A program made the translations under genes and the position numbers. DNA of 61,013 bases, from assembly GCA_944392935.1 (NCBI GenBank), contig CALXYI010000035.1, positions 1 through 61,013 of the forward strand. Reading direction: 5' to 3'. Shown here one piece after another: positions 16,775 through 25,097 of the stretch; position 1 is the stretch's first letter; each line of letters starts with the position of its first letter. Under the pieces are notes generated by a model. The model was not told where the DNA came from and ran no database searches. It saw only the letters and a program-made list of their open reading frames with translations. Origin of the DNA: an uncultured Spirochaetaceae bacterium (GTDB lineage Bacteria > Spirochaetota > Spirochaetia > Sphaerochaetales > Sphaerochaetaceae).

Positions 16775-17522
16775 ATGAGAGAGGAAGCCCATCCTCCGGG
16801 TACAGCACATCGATGCCGAATCCGGCAGCGAATTCCGAGATCGCCTCGAAGGAGGCATCGAGATTTGGCACGGAATGGGCATCGGTGGACAGCAGGGCCG
16901 GGATGCCGCGCTCTGCGGCAAGTGCCCAGAAATCACGCGATGGATATCCCCTTCCCTGCATGATCCCGTTTCCGTTTATCTCGAATGGCATGCCGAGATC
17001 CGCTGCGGCATCGAGTATGGCTATCGATACAGCCTTCGCCTCATCATCGAAGGGCCGTGCCGCGAGGAAGACATCGGGATGGGCATAGAATGAGAACAGC
17101 CCTGACTCCATTGCCTTTATCGTATTCCCGGCATAGATTCCCAGATCCTTTTTCGAGAGCCCTGGCTCGAAGACGCTTGTCAGCGTTCCATCCGGGTGCG
17201 TGATGAAGTGGGTTCCTCCGATAAGATAATCCACACGGCCGAAGACCTCCTCATAATAGCCATCCAGCTCAGGGAAGTAATCGACTTCGTATCCGAGAAG
17301 CAGCCTGAACGGGACATGCTGGCTCCTGACATCCGCCTCATATACGGGCATGGTGCCGAAAGCCATGCGGGAACGCGAGAGCCTGCCATCCGGGAACGGA
17401 ATGTGCTCGCTGAAGCCAAGCGCATCGAAGCCCTTCTCCGCTGCCCTTCCGCAGTATTCGCTGATCCTACCGCTCCCATGTCCGCAGTAGAATGAATGCG
17501 TATGGAGATTATACCTTACCAT
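16719..17522 (-). CDS. PHP-domain histidinol-phosphatase-like protein
   Basis: This 267-residue member of the PHP metallophosphatase family (HisJ/HisK type) is expected to hydrolyse a phosphomonoester such as histidinol phosphate. Metal-site motifs are visible: H-T-H-S near the N-terminus, G-F-S-E-H, G-Y-E-V-D-Y, G-G-T-H-F, Y-A-H-P-D and S-T-D-A-H-S-V-P. ATG 17522 is seven bases after AAGGAGG; ATG 17525 is possible. The start lies inside the end of the coiled-coil gene, so the two are coupled. No other histidine genes are near, so the true substrate is uncertain. Confidence 0.87.
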   Translation of the reverse strand: MVRYNLHTHSFYCGHGSGRISEYCGRAAEKGFDALGFSEHIPFPDGRLSRSRMAFGTMPVYEADVRSQHVPFRLLLGYEVDYFPELDGYYEEVFGRVDYLIGGTHFITHPDGTLTSVFEPGLSKKDLGIYAGNTIKAMESGLFSFYAHPDVFLAARPFDDEAKAVSIAILDAAADLGMPFEINGNGIMQGRGYPSRDFWALAAERGIPALLSTDAHSVPNLDASFEAISEFAAGFGIDVLYPEDGLPLSFRTEQGRRMSPRLRSRDA

Positions 17523-18549
17523 CATCAAGCCTCCTTATCTTCTCCTCCAGGGCTCCTATCTCCTCCCTTATGGCCTGTATCTCCCTGTCGATACGGGCCT
17601 TCTCCCGCTCGAGCACGGCGATCTTCCCTTCCTCGCTCTCTATCATCGCCCTGCAGTCCTCCACCTTGGAATCACGTTCGATGCGGCTTCGGCTGCGGAC
17701 CAGCTCATCACGCTGGCCATGGACCTCAAGCATCGCGGAAAGGATATCAAGAAGCTCCTGCGGGGTATCCTTATCGACCCACTCGGAACCTCGGGAATAG
17801 AGGTAGCTGCCGTACTCAGTGAGGGCCGATTCCTCAGCAGCCTTCCTGGCGGCAGCCTCTCCGGAGAGCGTCTCCTCACCGCCGCGGACAGCCTCCCTGT
17901 ACCGTTCACGCCCCTCGGACAGGATCGCCTCCAGGCGTGACTTATCGCAGCTGAGGCTCTGCCTCTCATCCTCCAGAGCCTGTATGCATCTGAGCGCTTC
18001 CTCGGCCTTGCCGCTCCCGAGCTGGCTTCCGAGGCCACCGGTCTTCACGAGATCCGCATAGGAAAGGAACCTTGACTCCTCGCCGCGCTGCCTAACCTTC
18101 AGCTGCCCGCGGAGGAGGAAACGCGAAAGCACATTGCCCTCCTCACGCCTCAGCCTCTCATCCTCCCGCACATCATCATATACGATGCGGAAGGCCTCCT
18201 TATCCAGGAGGGAAAGCGAGCATTCCTCGTATATCATCGCGCCAAGGCGGATAGAGAGCATCCTTATCTCATCATCAGCCTGCCCTATCCTCCTCTCCGT
18301 ATCCTCCAGCTCTGCCTGGCTTGCGGCATAGGAAGAGAGGAACGAACGGAGCGCTGCAAGCTTCTTCTCCGCCTCATCGCACTCCCGGCTTCTCCCTGCT
18401 GCAGCCTCAAGGAGCTTCCTTCCGACATGGATGGGAAGCACGGATGAGCATGCAGCCGCCTTGAGCCCCAGTTCATAGGAATACAGCCTGAGGCGCTCAT
18501 CAGCCTCCGCAATGCGTCCTGCTATATCTTCCAAGAGCCCGTCATCCAT
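17509..18549 (-). CDS. Coiled-coil protein of unknown function
   Basis: This 346-residue protein is rich in Glu, Arg, Leu and Ala and has long heptad-like stretches over most of its length, especially residues 60-120, 180-240 and 280-346. There is no signal peptide or membrane helix, so it is probably cytoplasmic. A non-helical middle part (about 150-185) holds Y-A-D-L-V-K-T-G-G-L-G-S. I do not recognise the family. It precedes and overlaps the PHP gene by 14 bases. Confidence 0.7.
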   Translation of the reverse strand: MDDGLLEDIAGRIAEADERLRLYSYELGLKAAACSSVLPIHVGRKLLEAAAGRSRECDEAEKKLAALRSFLSSYAASQAELEDTERRIGQADDEIRMLSIRLGAMIYEECSLSLLDKEAFRIVYDDVREDERLRREEGNVLSRFLLRGQLKVRQRGEESRFLSYADLVKTGGLGSQLGSGKAEEALRCIQALEDERQSLSCDKSRLEAILSEGRERYREAVRGGEETLSGEAAARKAAEESALTEYGSYLYSRGSEWVDKDTPQELLDILSAMLEVHGQRDELVRSRSRIERDSKVEDCRAMIESEEGKIAVLEREKARIDREIQAIREEIGALEEKIRRLDDGKV

Positions 18550-18579
18550 ATTATCCGAGTTTAGCAGTTTCGGCCTTTA

Positions 18580-18608
18580 TTGACAAAGAGAGCCTCCCTC
18601 CTTATCCT
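18580..18608 (+). promoter_or_regulatory. Promoter of the free-standing DbpA-domain gene
   Basis: Perfect TTGACA (18580-18585), 17-base spacer and TATCCT (18603-18608). It implies a leader of about 90 bases before the ATG at 18708. Confidence 0.75.
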
Positions 18609-18614
18609 TTTCGT

Positions 18615-18707
18615 GACTGTGAAAGTCCGTAATCCGATCGGAAACTGCATGGATGATGCCCTTATGGGCATATTTTCACGCCTTGGTGAAGGCATTTGGA
18701 GCAGATA
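18615..18707 (+). promoter_or_regulatory. Structured 5' leader with possible attenuator hairpin
   Basis: The leader contains ATGCCC (18656-18661), loop TTAT, GGGCAT (18666-18671), followed by ATTTTC: a small terminator-like hairpin. An outer GTGAAA (about 18619) can pair with TTTCAC just after it, making a larger alternative fold. Because the gene encodes an RNA-binding protein, autoregulation through this leader is plausible but inferred. The ribosome site is GGAG, six bases before ATG. Confidence 0.45.
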
Positions 18708-19274
18708 ATGGAAAAGGAAAACAGCACAGCGCTTTCTGAGGAGAGCATCGTCAGCAGGATCGATGCCATAAAGCAGGCTGTAAGGAACAATCCCGAGGAG
18801 ATCGAGAGGATCAAGGGGATAATAAGGAAGAACGTATCGCTTTTCAGCAGGCTGGACATAACAGCGTATCTTCTCATGGAGGCTGCTTCGGGGAAGGGAG
18901 CGCGCGAAGGCCGCCGCGACAGGGGGGCGAGGCCGGAAAGGGCAGAAAGGAAGGACGTCCCCAGGCGCGAGGTGAGCGCTGATGGCGAGGAAAGCGGGGA
19001 AAGGAAGGCTGAAAAGCCGGAAAGGATCATACCCGAAGGCGCAAGGACACTCTATCTGAATATCGGCAAGATGAAGCATCTGTATGCGAAGGATCTCTCG
19101 AAGCTGCTGCAGGCTGAGCTGGGAATCACGCGCGATGATATCTACCAGATCCGCGTGCATGACAAGTACTCCTTCGTGACGATGAGCGAGGAGAACTGCA
19201 GCAAGGCCATCGAGAAGCTGAACAACCAGGCCATAAACGGAAGGACCGCGAGGGTCACGTACTCAGAGAAATGA
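18708..19274 (+). CDS. Free-standing DbpA-type RNA-binding protein
   Basis: This 188-residue protein has a helical N-terminal region (1-65), a charged Arg/Glu linker (about 65-110) and a C-terminal RRM-like DbpA RNA-binding domain (about 115-188, starting A-R-T-L-Y-L-N-I-G-K-M-K-H-L-Y). It lacks any helicase core. The same fold ends the DEAD-box helicase at 4829. It probably binds rRNA or acts as a helicase partner, which is inferred. The stop overlaps the next gene as ATGA. A TTG at 18696 is an unlikely start since GGAG would lie inside it. Confidence 0.8.
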   Translation: MEKENSTALSEESIVSRIDAIKQAVRNNPEEIERIKGIIRKNVSLFSRLDITAYLLMEAASGKGAREGRRDRGARPERAERKDVPRREVSADGEESGERKAEKPERIIPEGARTLYLNIGKMKHLYAKDLSKLLQAELGITRDDIYQIRVHDKYSFVTMSEENCSKAIEKLNNQAINGRTARVTYSEK

Positions 19275-19915
19275 GGATCCAGCCGTTCACCCTTGGCCCG
19301 TACGGCACCAATTCATACATCGTATATGGATACAGCGGGAATGAGTGCGTCATCATCGACGCACCTTTTCCTATGGAGAGAGCGCTCGATTTCATAGCAG
19401 GCAATTCCCTGAGCCCCAGAGCGGTGCTGCTGACGCATGGGCATTTCGATCATGTATTCGGGCTTGGGGAGATAAGGTCAGCATACCCTTCCGTACCGGT
19501 ATATATATCCAGGGATGACATGGATTACCTTGAGGACGGCAGCAGGAAGAACCTGGAGCTGCTGCGCCTGATCGATCCGTTCTATCTCTCGAGGTTCGTG
19601 CCGGATGAGATCAGCATGCCATGCGATGCAGTACCCTATGGGGAGACCGCGGGGCCATTCGATGTGATGGCCACTCCTGGTCATACGCCGGGATCCGTAT
19701 CGCTTTATTCAGAGAGCGAGGAAGTGCTATTCTCCGGTGACACCCTCTTCAGGGGCAGCGCCGGCCGCACGGATATATGGGGAGACAGCAGCGCGCTGCT
19801 CTCCTCACTGAGGAGATTATCAAGCCTTCCCGAGAGCGTCACAGTGCTTCCCGGGCATGGCGGCACGACAAGCATAGGCAAGGAGAGAAGGGACAACCCG
19901 TTCATGAGGGGCTGA
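19271..19915 (+). CDS. MBL-fold (glyoxalase II-like) hydrolase
   Basis: This 214-residue metallo-beta-lactamase fold hydrolase has the metal motif T-H-G-H-F-D-H-V, a central T-P-G-H-T-P-G-S strand, F-S-G-D-T-L-F and a C-terminal L-P-G-H-G. These fit a glyoxalase II-like thioesterase or a related persulfide dioxygenase-type fold; the length favours the short hydrolase group. It is coupled to the RNA-binding protein gene by a four-base overlap. Its stop directly abuts the convergent dksA-like gene. Confidence 0.88.
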   Translation: MRIQPFTLGPYGTNSYIVYGYSGNECVIIDAPFPMERALDFIAGNSLSPRAVLLTHGHFDHVFGLGEIRSAYPSVPVYISRDDMDYLEDGSRKNLELLRLIDPFYLSRFVPDEISMPCDAVPYGETAGPFDVMATPGHTPGSVSLYSESEEVLFSGDTLFRGSAGRTDIWGDSSALLSSLRRLSSLPESVTVLPGHGGTTSIGKERRDNPFMRG

Positions 19916-20278
19916 TCAGTTCCCGCCGCTCATCCTTTCATTCTCTGCCTTGCAGTCCACGCAGAGGACAGCCTCCGGGATGGCCCTGAGCCTTCCCTCG
20001 GGTATCTTCTTCCCGCACTGGAGGCAGTAGCCATAGCGGCCATCGCTTATCCTCTTGAGCGCATTCTCTATTGCCTTGAGCTTCTTCGCATCCATCGCAT
20101 TGAGCGCCTCCATCTTCCTGTAGGCACCTTCATCCGATGCAAGATCGCTCGAGTCGCCGCGTCCAGAGGAGGCCTGAGCCTCATTGCGGAAATCATCGCC
20201 CTCGCTGTTGAGCTTCCTCAGAAGCTCTTCCCTTGCTGCGAGCAGTTTCTGCTCCATTTCCTGTGTAAAGGCATCCAT
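19916..20278 (-). CDS. DksA/TraR-family zinc-finger protein
   Basis: This 120-residue protein has a coiled-coil N-terminal half and a C4 zinc finger (Y-C-L-Q-C-G-K and C-V-D-C-K) near the C-terminus. DksA-type proteins enter the RNA polymerase secondary channel with ppGpp; shorter relatives like this are often called YteA/TraR-like. The ATG at 20278 follows GGAAGGG; the open frame extends to 20320 without a ribosome site. It stands alone between convergent and same-strand genes. Confidence 0.87.
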   Translation of the reverse strand: MDAFTQEMEQKLLAAREELLRKLNSEGDDFRNEAQASSGRGDSSDLASDEGAYRKMEALNAMDAKKLKAIENALKRISDGRYGYCLQCGKKIPEGRLRAIPEAVLCVDCKAENERMSGGN

Positions 20279-20375
20279 ACCCTTCCAAACCCCTTTTAAA
20301 CAACTGCATTTAATCTGCATAAAGAATAGGCAGAAGTCAAGAGAAAGAATCTGGATTTACTGCGAAGTTCGGCAT

Positions 20376-20579
20376 TCAGCCCTTTCTGTCTGACAGCTGC
20401 CTTATGTATCTGCGTGAGAATCTTATCACCATCGCGGTTATGAAAAGATAAAGAACAAGAACAATGAGCTTCACCCAGGCAGGCCCGGTATATGCGATTC
20501 CAAGCAGGAGGAATCCTATGGTCATGCCTGCGACCAGAAGGACGATGGAGAATATGAACGAGCGCTTCCTGTCAGCCAT
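20376..20579 (-). CDS. Small two-helix membrane protein
   Basis: A 67-residue protein with two predicted membrane helices (about 8-28 and 35-52) and positively charged ends (N-terminus MADRKR, C-terminus R-R-Y-I-R-Q-L-S-D-R-K-G). No family is recognised. It overlaps the upstream thrH-like gene by eight bases, so it is probably co-translated with it. Confidence 0.65.
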   Translation of the reverse strand: MADRKRSFIFSIVLLVAGMTIGFLLLGIAYTGPAWVKLIVLVLYLFITAMVIRFSRRYIRQLSDRKG

Positions 20580-21177
20580 CGATGAATGCCCTTATCTCGG
20601 AGAGGAGATCCCCGTATTCCGTCACGAGGCGCAGGCCTGGCTCGGAACGGAGTATATTCCCAGGTGCGCGGAAGAGGCAGCCGCCATCGGCCTGATGTAT
20701 CATGGCAAGATCATTGTAGCTGTCTCCTGAGGCGAATACGCGGAATCCCATCCTCTGGAAGCCCTCTACGGCATGCTTCTTGCCGTTCTCCATCCTCATC
20801 CTTATGCCGGTGATCATCCCATCATGGTCAACCTCTAGGCCATTGCAGAGTATCGTGGGGTATCCCAGCTGCCGCATGAGCGGAAGAGCGAACTCGGTGA
20901 ATGTATCGGAAAGGATGACGACCTGCGTCATCTCGCGGAGCGCAGCGATGAACTCCAGGGCACCATCAAGCGGCCTGATCGAGGCAATGACATCCTGGAT
21001 GTCCTTAAGCGAAAGCCCATGCTCGCGGAGTATTGCGATGCGGTAGTCCATGAGACGATGGTAGTCAGGCTCATCACGTGTCGTGCGCCTGAGCTCAGGT
21101 ATGCCGGTCCTCTCCGAGAAAGCGATCCATATCTCAGGGACAAGGACTCCCTCAAGGTCAAGTGTGACTATCTCCAT
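20572..21177 (-). CDS. thrH: ThrH-like HAD phosphatase (phosphoserine phosphatase/homoserine phosphotransferase)
   Basis: This 201-residue HAD-superfamily enzyme has motif I as D-L-E-G-V-L-V, the ThrH variant in which the second Asp of DxDxT is Glu. Motif II is L-S-D-T-F, and motif III/IV is A-S-G-D-S-Y-N-D-L-A-M. ThrH proteins hydrolyse phosphoserine and can transfer the phosphate to homoserine. Length and motifs agree with that subgroup. It is read leftward together with the small membrane protein gene. Confidence 0.87.
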   Translation of the reverse strand: MEIVTLDLEGVLVPEIWIAFSERTGIPELRRTTRDEPDYHRLMDYRIAILREHGLSLKDIQDVIASIRPLDGALEFIAALREMTQVVILSDTFTEFALPLMRQLGYPTILCNGLEVDHDGMITGIRMRMENGKKHAVEGFQRMGFRVFASGDSYNDLAMIHQADGGCLFRAPGNILRSEPGLRLVTEYGDLLSEIRAFIDG

Positions 21178-21223
21178 AATAGGCCTCCTCTGCGATTATC
21201 CCTGCCATGGGCAGGATGGTCAA

Positions 21224-22396
21224 TCATTCCAGATCATCATCCTGTACAGGCTCAGGAATCCCGGAATCATCGCGGTCCTCTTCCTCGAAGCGCTTCCTGC
21301 GCTTCTTCGACCTCTCGAAGCGGCGGCGGTAGTCACGGCCTTCGGAGAGCATTATGGCAATGGGCCTGAGCGATGGGATATTCGCCGATATGATCTGTAT
21401 GATGGATGTCAGCGGAACTGCCAGGAACATGCCTGCAAGCCCCCAGATATATCCCCATACAGCCAGCGATACGAGGATCACGAGCGGGGATATGTTCAGC
21501 TGCACGCCCTGGAGCCGGGGATCGATTATGTTGCCCAGTATCATCTCGATCATTATGAAGAGCGCCGCTATGAGGAGGACAGAGCTCCAGTCAGGGGAGA
21601 ACTGGATTATCGCCATGATGATCGCGGCACCGGTCGTCACTATCGAACCGATCGTGGGAATGAAGTTGAGTATCGCGGAAAGCACTCCCCACACAAGCGC
21701 GAAGTCCAGTCCTGAGAGCACCGATACGAAATAGAAGAGGAGTCCCGTCAGGAGACTGATCACGACCTTTATCTGAAGGTACTTGGACATCTGCCTGTTC
21801 ATCCTGGCGACCATCTCCCCTGCCCTCTGTGCCTTTCCGCGGGGAAGCGCCTCCAGGAGCTTGGGGAATAACGTCTGCCTCTCAAGGATTATGAAGAGAA
21901 GATATACATATACCAGCAGCGCGTCCGAGAAGACATCTATGAACTTCCCGGAGATCGATGTGAGCGACGACATCAGGACCCCGTACCAGTCGATATCGAG
22001 GAATGCGAGGAGGGAGAATCCGGCAGGATCCTCATCCAGATACGGAGCTATGATATCCGACAGGTATCTGTCGAATGACTGCACCTTTGATGCATAGGCA
22101 GGGATCCCGTCAGGCTGTATCAGCATGTTCACCATCAGGAAGAACACGTATGCGAACAGTATGAAGATCACCAGGATGAGGAGCATCACCAGCACTGTCG
22201 AGATCAGCCGGGGGATCTTCAGCCTGTCCATGCGTGAAAGCAGCGGGTTGACGAAGACGAATATGAAGAACGCGATGACTATCGGGATCACGAATACCGC
22301 GCAGGCCTTCAGCACATACAGCAGAAGCACTCCGGCAATGAAGACAAGAAGATTCCTCACCTGTCTTTTCGTGCTGTCTGTCATACCCGGGCCCAT
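21224..22396 (-). CDS. AI-2E family transporter
   Basis: This 390-residue inner-membrane protein of the PerM/YhhT/TqsA family has about eight hydrophobic segments and the family motif P-x-x-G-S-I-V-T-T-G in the middle. The C-terminal tail is cytoplasmic and strongly charged (Arg/Lys then Asp/Glu). Members export small molecules or use the proton or sodium gradient; the original AI-2 export role applies to few. ATG 22396 has GAGG some 13 bases upstream, and ATG 22384 is an alternative. It is divergent from the methylase gene with only about 55 bases between. Confidence 0.85.
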   Translation of the reverse strand: MGPGMTDSTKRQVRNLLVFIAGVLLLYVLKACAVFVIPIVIAFFIFVFVNPLLSRMDRLKIPRLISTVLVMLLILVIFILFAYVFFLMVNMLIQPDGIPAYASKVQSFDRYLSDIIAPYLDEDPAGFSLLAFLDIDWYGVLMSSLTSISGKFIDVFSDALLVYVYLLFIILERQTLFPKLLEALPRGKAQRAGEMVARMNRQMSKYLQIKVVISLLTGLLFYFVSVLSGLDFALVWGVLSAILNFIPTIGSIVTTGAAIIMAIIQFSPDWSSVLLIAALFIMIEMILGNIIDPRLQGVQLNISPLVILVSLAVWGYIWGLAGMFLAVPLTSIIQIISANIPSLRPIAIMLSEGRDYRRRFERSKKRRKRFEEEDRDDSGIPEPVQDDDLE

Positions 22397-22452
22397 GAAG
22401 ATGATTTTACCTCACTATGGCAAAAACTGGCAATATGCTATATCCTCGCCGT

Positions 22453-23205
22453 ATGGAAGCAGAGTCTTATCTGAAGCGCATCAGGATAGTCCTCGTGGAC
22501 ACCCAGGATGGCGCCAACATAGGTTCGGTATGCCGGGCTATGAAGACGATGGGAATCGAGGATCTCGCCATAGTCGGCGACAGGGTCTATGACGAGGACA
22601 GGGTAAGGACGCTTGCCCTCCACGCTGCGGATGTATGGGAAGGAGCGGAGAGGTTCAGCACGCTTCCCGAAGCGCTCAGCGACAGCATATTCACAGTGGG
22701 CGCGACAAGGCGGAGAGGAAAGTTCAGGAAGCTCAGCGCATATTCCCCAGAGCAGCTTTCGGAGAAGATATCATCGCTTCCGGAAGGACGCATCTCGATT
22801 GTCTTCGGCCGCGAATCCGACGGTCTGAGGGATGATGAGGTCGCCGCATGCTCCTCGATAGTCACGATCCCCACCTCCGATGCATTCCCCTCGCTCAATC
22901 TGTCGCAGGCAGTGCAGATAATCTGCTATGTCATCTTCCGCGGCGCACTCGTATACAGGCAGGGAATGGTACCGGTTACGCATGAGGCCGCAAGGGAGGC
23001 TGCAGACGGGATGACAGGGCATCTGGCTGCAATGGGATACTTCAAGATGGCTGACGAGGAGAAATGGACGAACCAGCTCCTGAAGGACATCATCGAAAGA
23101 GCAGCGCTTTCAGGCGAGGAGCTCAGGCGCTTTGCCAAGATATTCAGGAAGGCTGAGCTGATAGCGCTTCACAGGAGGGAGGAGAAGGATGCACCCGTTT
23201 CTTGA
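22453..23205 (+). CDS. TrmH/TrmJ-family RNA 2'-O-methyltransferase
   Basis: This 250-residue SPOUT methyltransferase would methylate a ribose 2'-OH in tRNA with S-adenosylmethionine. SPOUT knot motifs are present: N-terminal N-I-G-S-V-C-R-A-M-K-T-M-G, central V-F-G-R-E-S-D-G-L, and C-terminal I-P-T-S-D-A-F-P-S-L-N-L-S-Q-A-V. The C-terminal helical extension fits TrmJ (Cm32/Um32). The ATG at 22417 is possible but lies near a weak promoter-like ATGGCA-N16-TATATC pair, so ATG 22453 is preferred. It is first in a three-gene rightward operon. Confidence 0.87.
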   Translation: MEAESYLKRIRIVLVDTQDGANIGSVCRAMKTMGIEDLAIVGDRVYDEDRVRTLALHAADVWEGAERFSTLPEALSDSIFTVGATRRRGKFRKLSAYSPEQLSEKISSLPEGRISIVFGRESDGLRDDEVAACSSIVTIPTSDAFPSLNLSQAVQIICYVIFRGALVYRQGMVPVTHEAAREAADGMTGHLAAMGYFKMADEEKWTNQLLKDIIERAALSGEELRRFAKIFRKAELIALHRREEKDAPVS

Positions 23206-23983
23206 TCCTATGCCGCGCATTGCTGCGCACAGGGGCGACTCGGAGTATTTCCCGGAGAATACGATACCGGCATTCGAATCGGCCTCCGCGCTGGGCGTGG
23301 ATGTGATAGAGACCGATGTCCATCTGACGAAGGATGGAGAGATAGTGATCTGGCATGATCCGACGCTGGAGCGGAACACCGACGGGAAAGGCACGGTGGA
23401 AAGCCATACGCTCTCAGAGCTGAAGGAGCTCGATGCAGGATATACCTTCACACGGGGGGACGGCGCGTTCCCGTTCAGAGGCAAGGGAGTGAGGATGGCG
23501 ACTCTCCGCGAAGCGCTCGAGGCATGCCCGGGGATGAGATTCAATATCGATCTGAAGAGCCAGGAAGAGGACATAGTGGACAGGTATCTGGACGTCATAC
23601 GCTCATGTCGCGCTGAGGACAGGGTCTGCACAGCCTCCTTCCATCTGGACAACCTGAGGAAGCTCAGGCGGGCGGCACCGGAGATGCTCACCTCGATCTC
23701 TACGATGGAGGTCATCCCGCTGCTCCTCAGGCAGAAGATCCATGCACTCCCCTCCTCATTCAGGCGGAAGATAATATTCCAGGTTCCTGTAAGCCAGTAC
23801 CATGTGAGGATAATAACGGAGCGCTTCGTCCGTGACATGCACAGCCGGGATGCCGTCGTGATGGTCTGGACGATAAACGACAGCTCGACGATGGAGAAGC
23901 TCTACAGGATGGGTGTCGATACGATAATGACGGATAATCCGAGGCTGCTGATTGAAACGGCAGCGAAGCTCGGTATCAGATAG
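23189..23983 (+). CDS. Glycerophosphodiester phosphodiesterase
   Basis: This 264-residue enzyme hydrolyses glycerophosphodiesters to glycerol 3-phosphate and an alcohol. GDPD motifs are clear: A-H-R-G-D-S-E-Y-F-P-E-N-T near the N-terminus, E-T-D-V-H-L-T-K-D-G, and W-H-D-P-T-L-E-R. The terminal M-V-W-T-I-N-D motif is also present. No signal peptide is visible, so it is cytoplasmic. It has a strong GGAGGGAGGAGAAGG ribosome site inside the end of the methylase gene, overlapping by 17 bases. Confidence 0.93.
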   Translation: MHPFLDPMPRIAAHRGDSEYFPENTIPAFESASALGVDVIETDVHLTKDGEIVIWHDPTLERNTDGKGTVESHTLSELKELDAGYTFTRGDGAFPFRGKGVRMATLREALEACPGMRFNIDLKSQEEDIVDRYLDVIRSCRAEDRVCTASFHLDNLRKLRRAAPEMLTSISTMEVIPLLLRQKIHALPSSFRRKIIFQVPVSQYHVRIITERFVRDMHSRDAVVMVWTINDSSTMEKLYRMGVDTIMTDNPRLLIETAAKLGIR

Positions 23984-23993
23984 GAGGGAAGCC

Positions 23994-25097
23994 ATGGCAA
24001 GCGATGTGTATTTCACTGATCTCAGGACGGGACTCGACAAGTCGCTCCTGGACAAGCTGGGGAAGCTGATGGACAGGGCGGGATTCGGGAACATCGATTT
24101 CCAGGATCACTATGCTGCGATAAAGATGCATTTCGGAGAGCCCGGGAACCTTGCATTCCTCCGTCCGAACTGGGCGAAGAAGGTCGCGGACAAGGTGAAG
24201 GAGCTGGGTGGCAAGCCGTTCCTCACGGACTGCAACACGCTCTATGTGGGAGGAAGGAAGAATGCCCTTGACCATCTCGACACGGCAATGGAGAACGGAT
24301 TCTCACCGCTGTCCGCAGGCTGCCATGTGATAATAGCCGACGGCCTGAAGGGAATGGATGATGCGGAAGTGCCTGTCAACGGCGCATATGTGCATGAGGC
24401 GAAGATCGGCCGCGCGATCATGGATGCCGACATCATCATCTCGCTCACGCACTTCAAGGGCCATGAGACAACGGGATTCGGCGGAGCGCTGAAGAACATA
24501 GGCATGGGTTCAGGCTCAAGAAGGGGCAAGATGGAGATGCATGCGGCAGGGAAGCCCCGCGTCATCGCGGAGAAGTGCGTCTCATGCCGCCGCTGCCAGA
24601 AGGTCTGTGCCCACGGGGCCCAGTCCTTCGATTCCGGCAGATGCATCATAGACCATGCGAAATGCGTCGGATGCGGCAGATGCATAGCAGCCTGCCCAAA
24701 GGATGCGATCGTCGAAGGCATCTCCAACTCCAATGAGATCCTCAACTGCAGGATGATGGAGTATGCGAAGGCCGTGCTGCAGGACAGGCCGTCATTCCAC
24801 ATCTCGATAGCCATAGACATCTCGCCCAACTGCGACTGCCATGGGGAGAATGATGCCGCCATAGTGCCGAACATCGGCATATTCGCATCCTTCGATCCCG
24901 TAGCGATCGACCAGGCATGCGCAGATGCCGTCAACAGGATGCCTGTCAATCCCGGCACGATGCTCTCCGAGGCAGAGCATGTGCACAAGGACCATTTCTA
25001 CGACATCCATCCCGACACAGACTGGAAGCAGGGGCTTGGATATGCCGAATCGATAGGACTCGGCACGAGGGAATACAATCTGATCATAGTGGAATGA
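23994..25097 (+). CDS. DUF362 protein with two 4Fe-4S ferredoxin motifs
   Basis: This 367-residue DUF362 protein has a ferredoxin insert around residues 190-240 with two clusters (K-C-V-S-C-R-R-C-Q-K-V-C and K-C-V-G-C-G-R-C-I-A-A-C-P). The N-terminal half has the D-x-x-x-G-L-D-K-S and I-K-M-H-F-G-E-P-G patterns typical of DUF362. The biochemical role is not established; it is a cytoplasmic redox protein common in anaerobes. ATG 23994 follows GGAGGGAAGCC; the longer frame overlaps the GDPD gene. Its stop is directly adjacent to the convergent nagB stop. Confidence 0.9.
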   Translation: MASDVYFTDLRTGLDKSLLDKLGKLMDRAGFGNIDFQDHYAAIKMHFGEPGNLAFLRPNWAKKVADKVKELGGKPFLTDCNTLYVGGRKNALDHLDTAMENGFSPLSAGCHVIIADGLKGMDDAEVPVNGAYVHEAKIGRAIMDADIIISLTHFKGHETTGFGGALKNIGMGSGSRRGKMEMHAAGKPRVIAEKCVSCRRCQKVCAHGAQSFDSGRCIIDHAKCVGCGRCIAACPKDAIVEGISNSNEILNCRMMEYAKAVLQDRPSFHISIAIDISPNCDCHGENDAAIVPNIGIFASFDPVAIDQACADAVNRMPVNPGTMLSEAEHVHKDHFYDIHPDTDWKQGLGYAESIGLGTREYNLIIVE

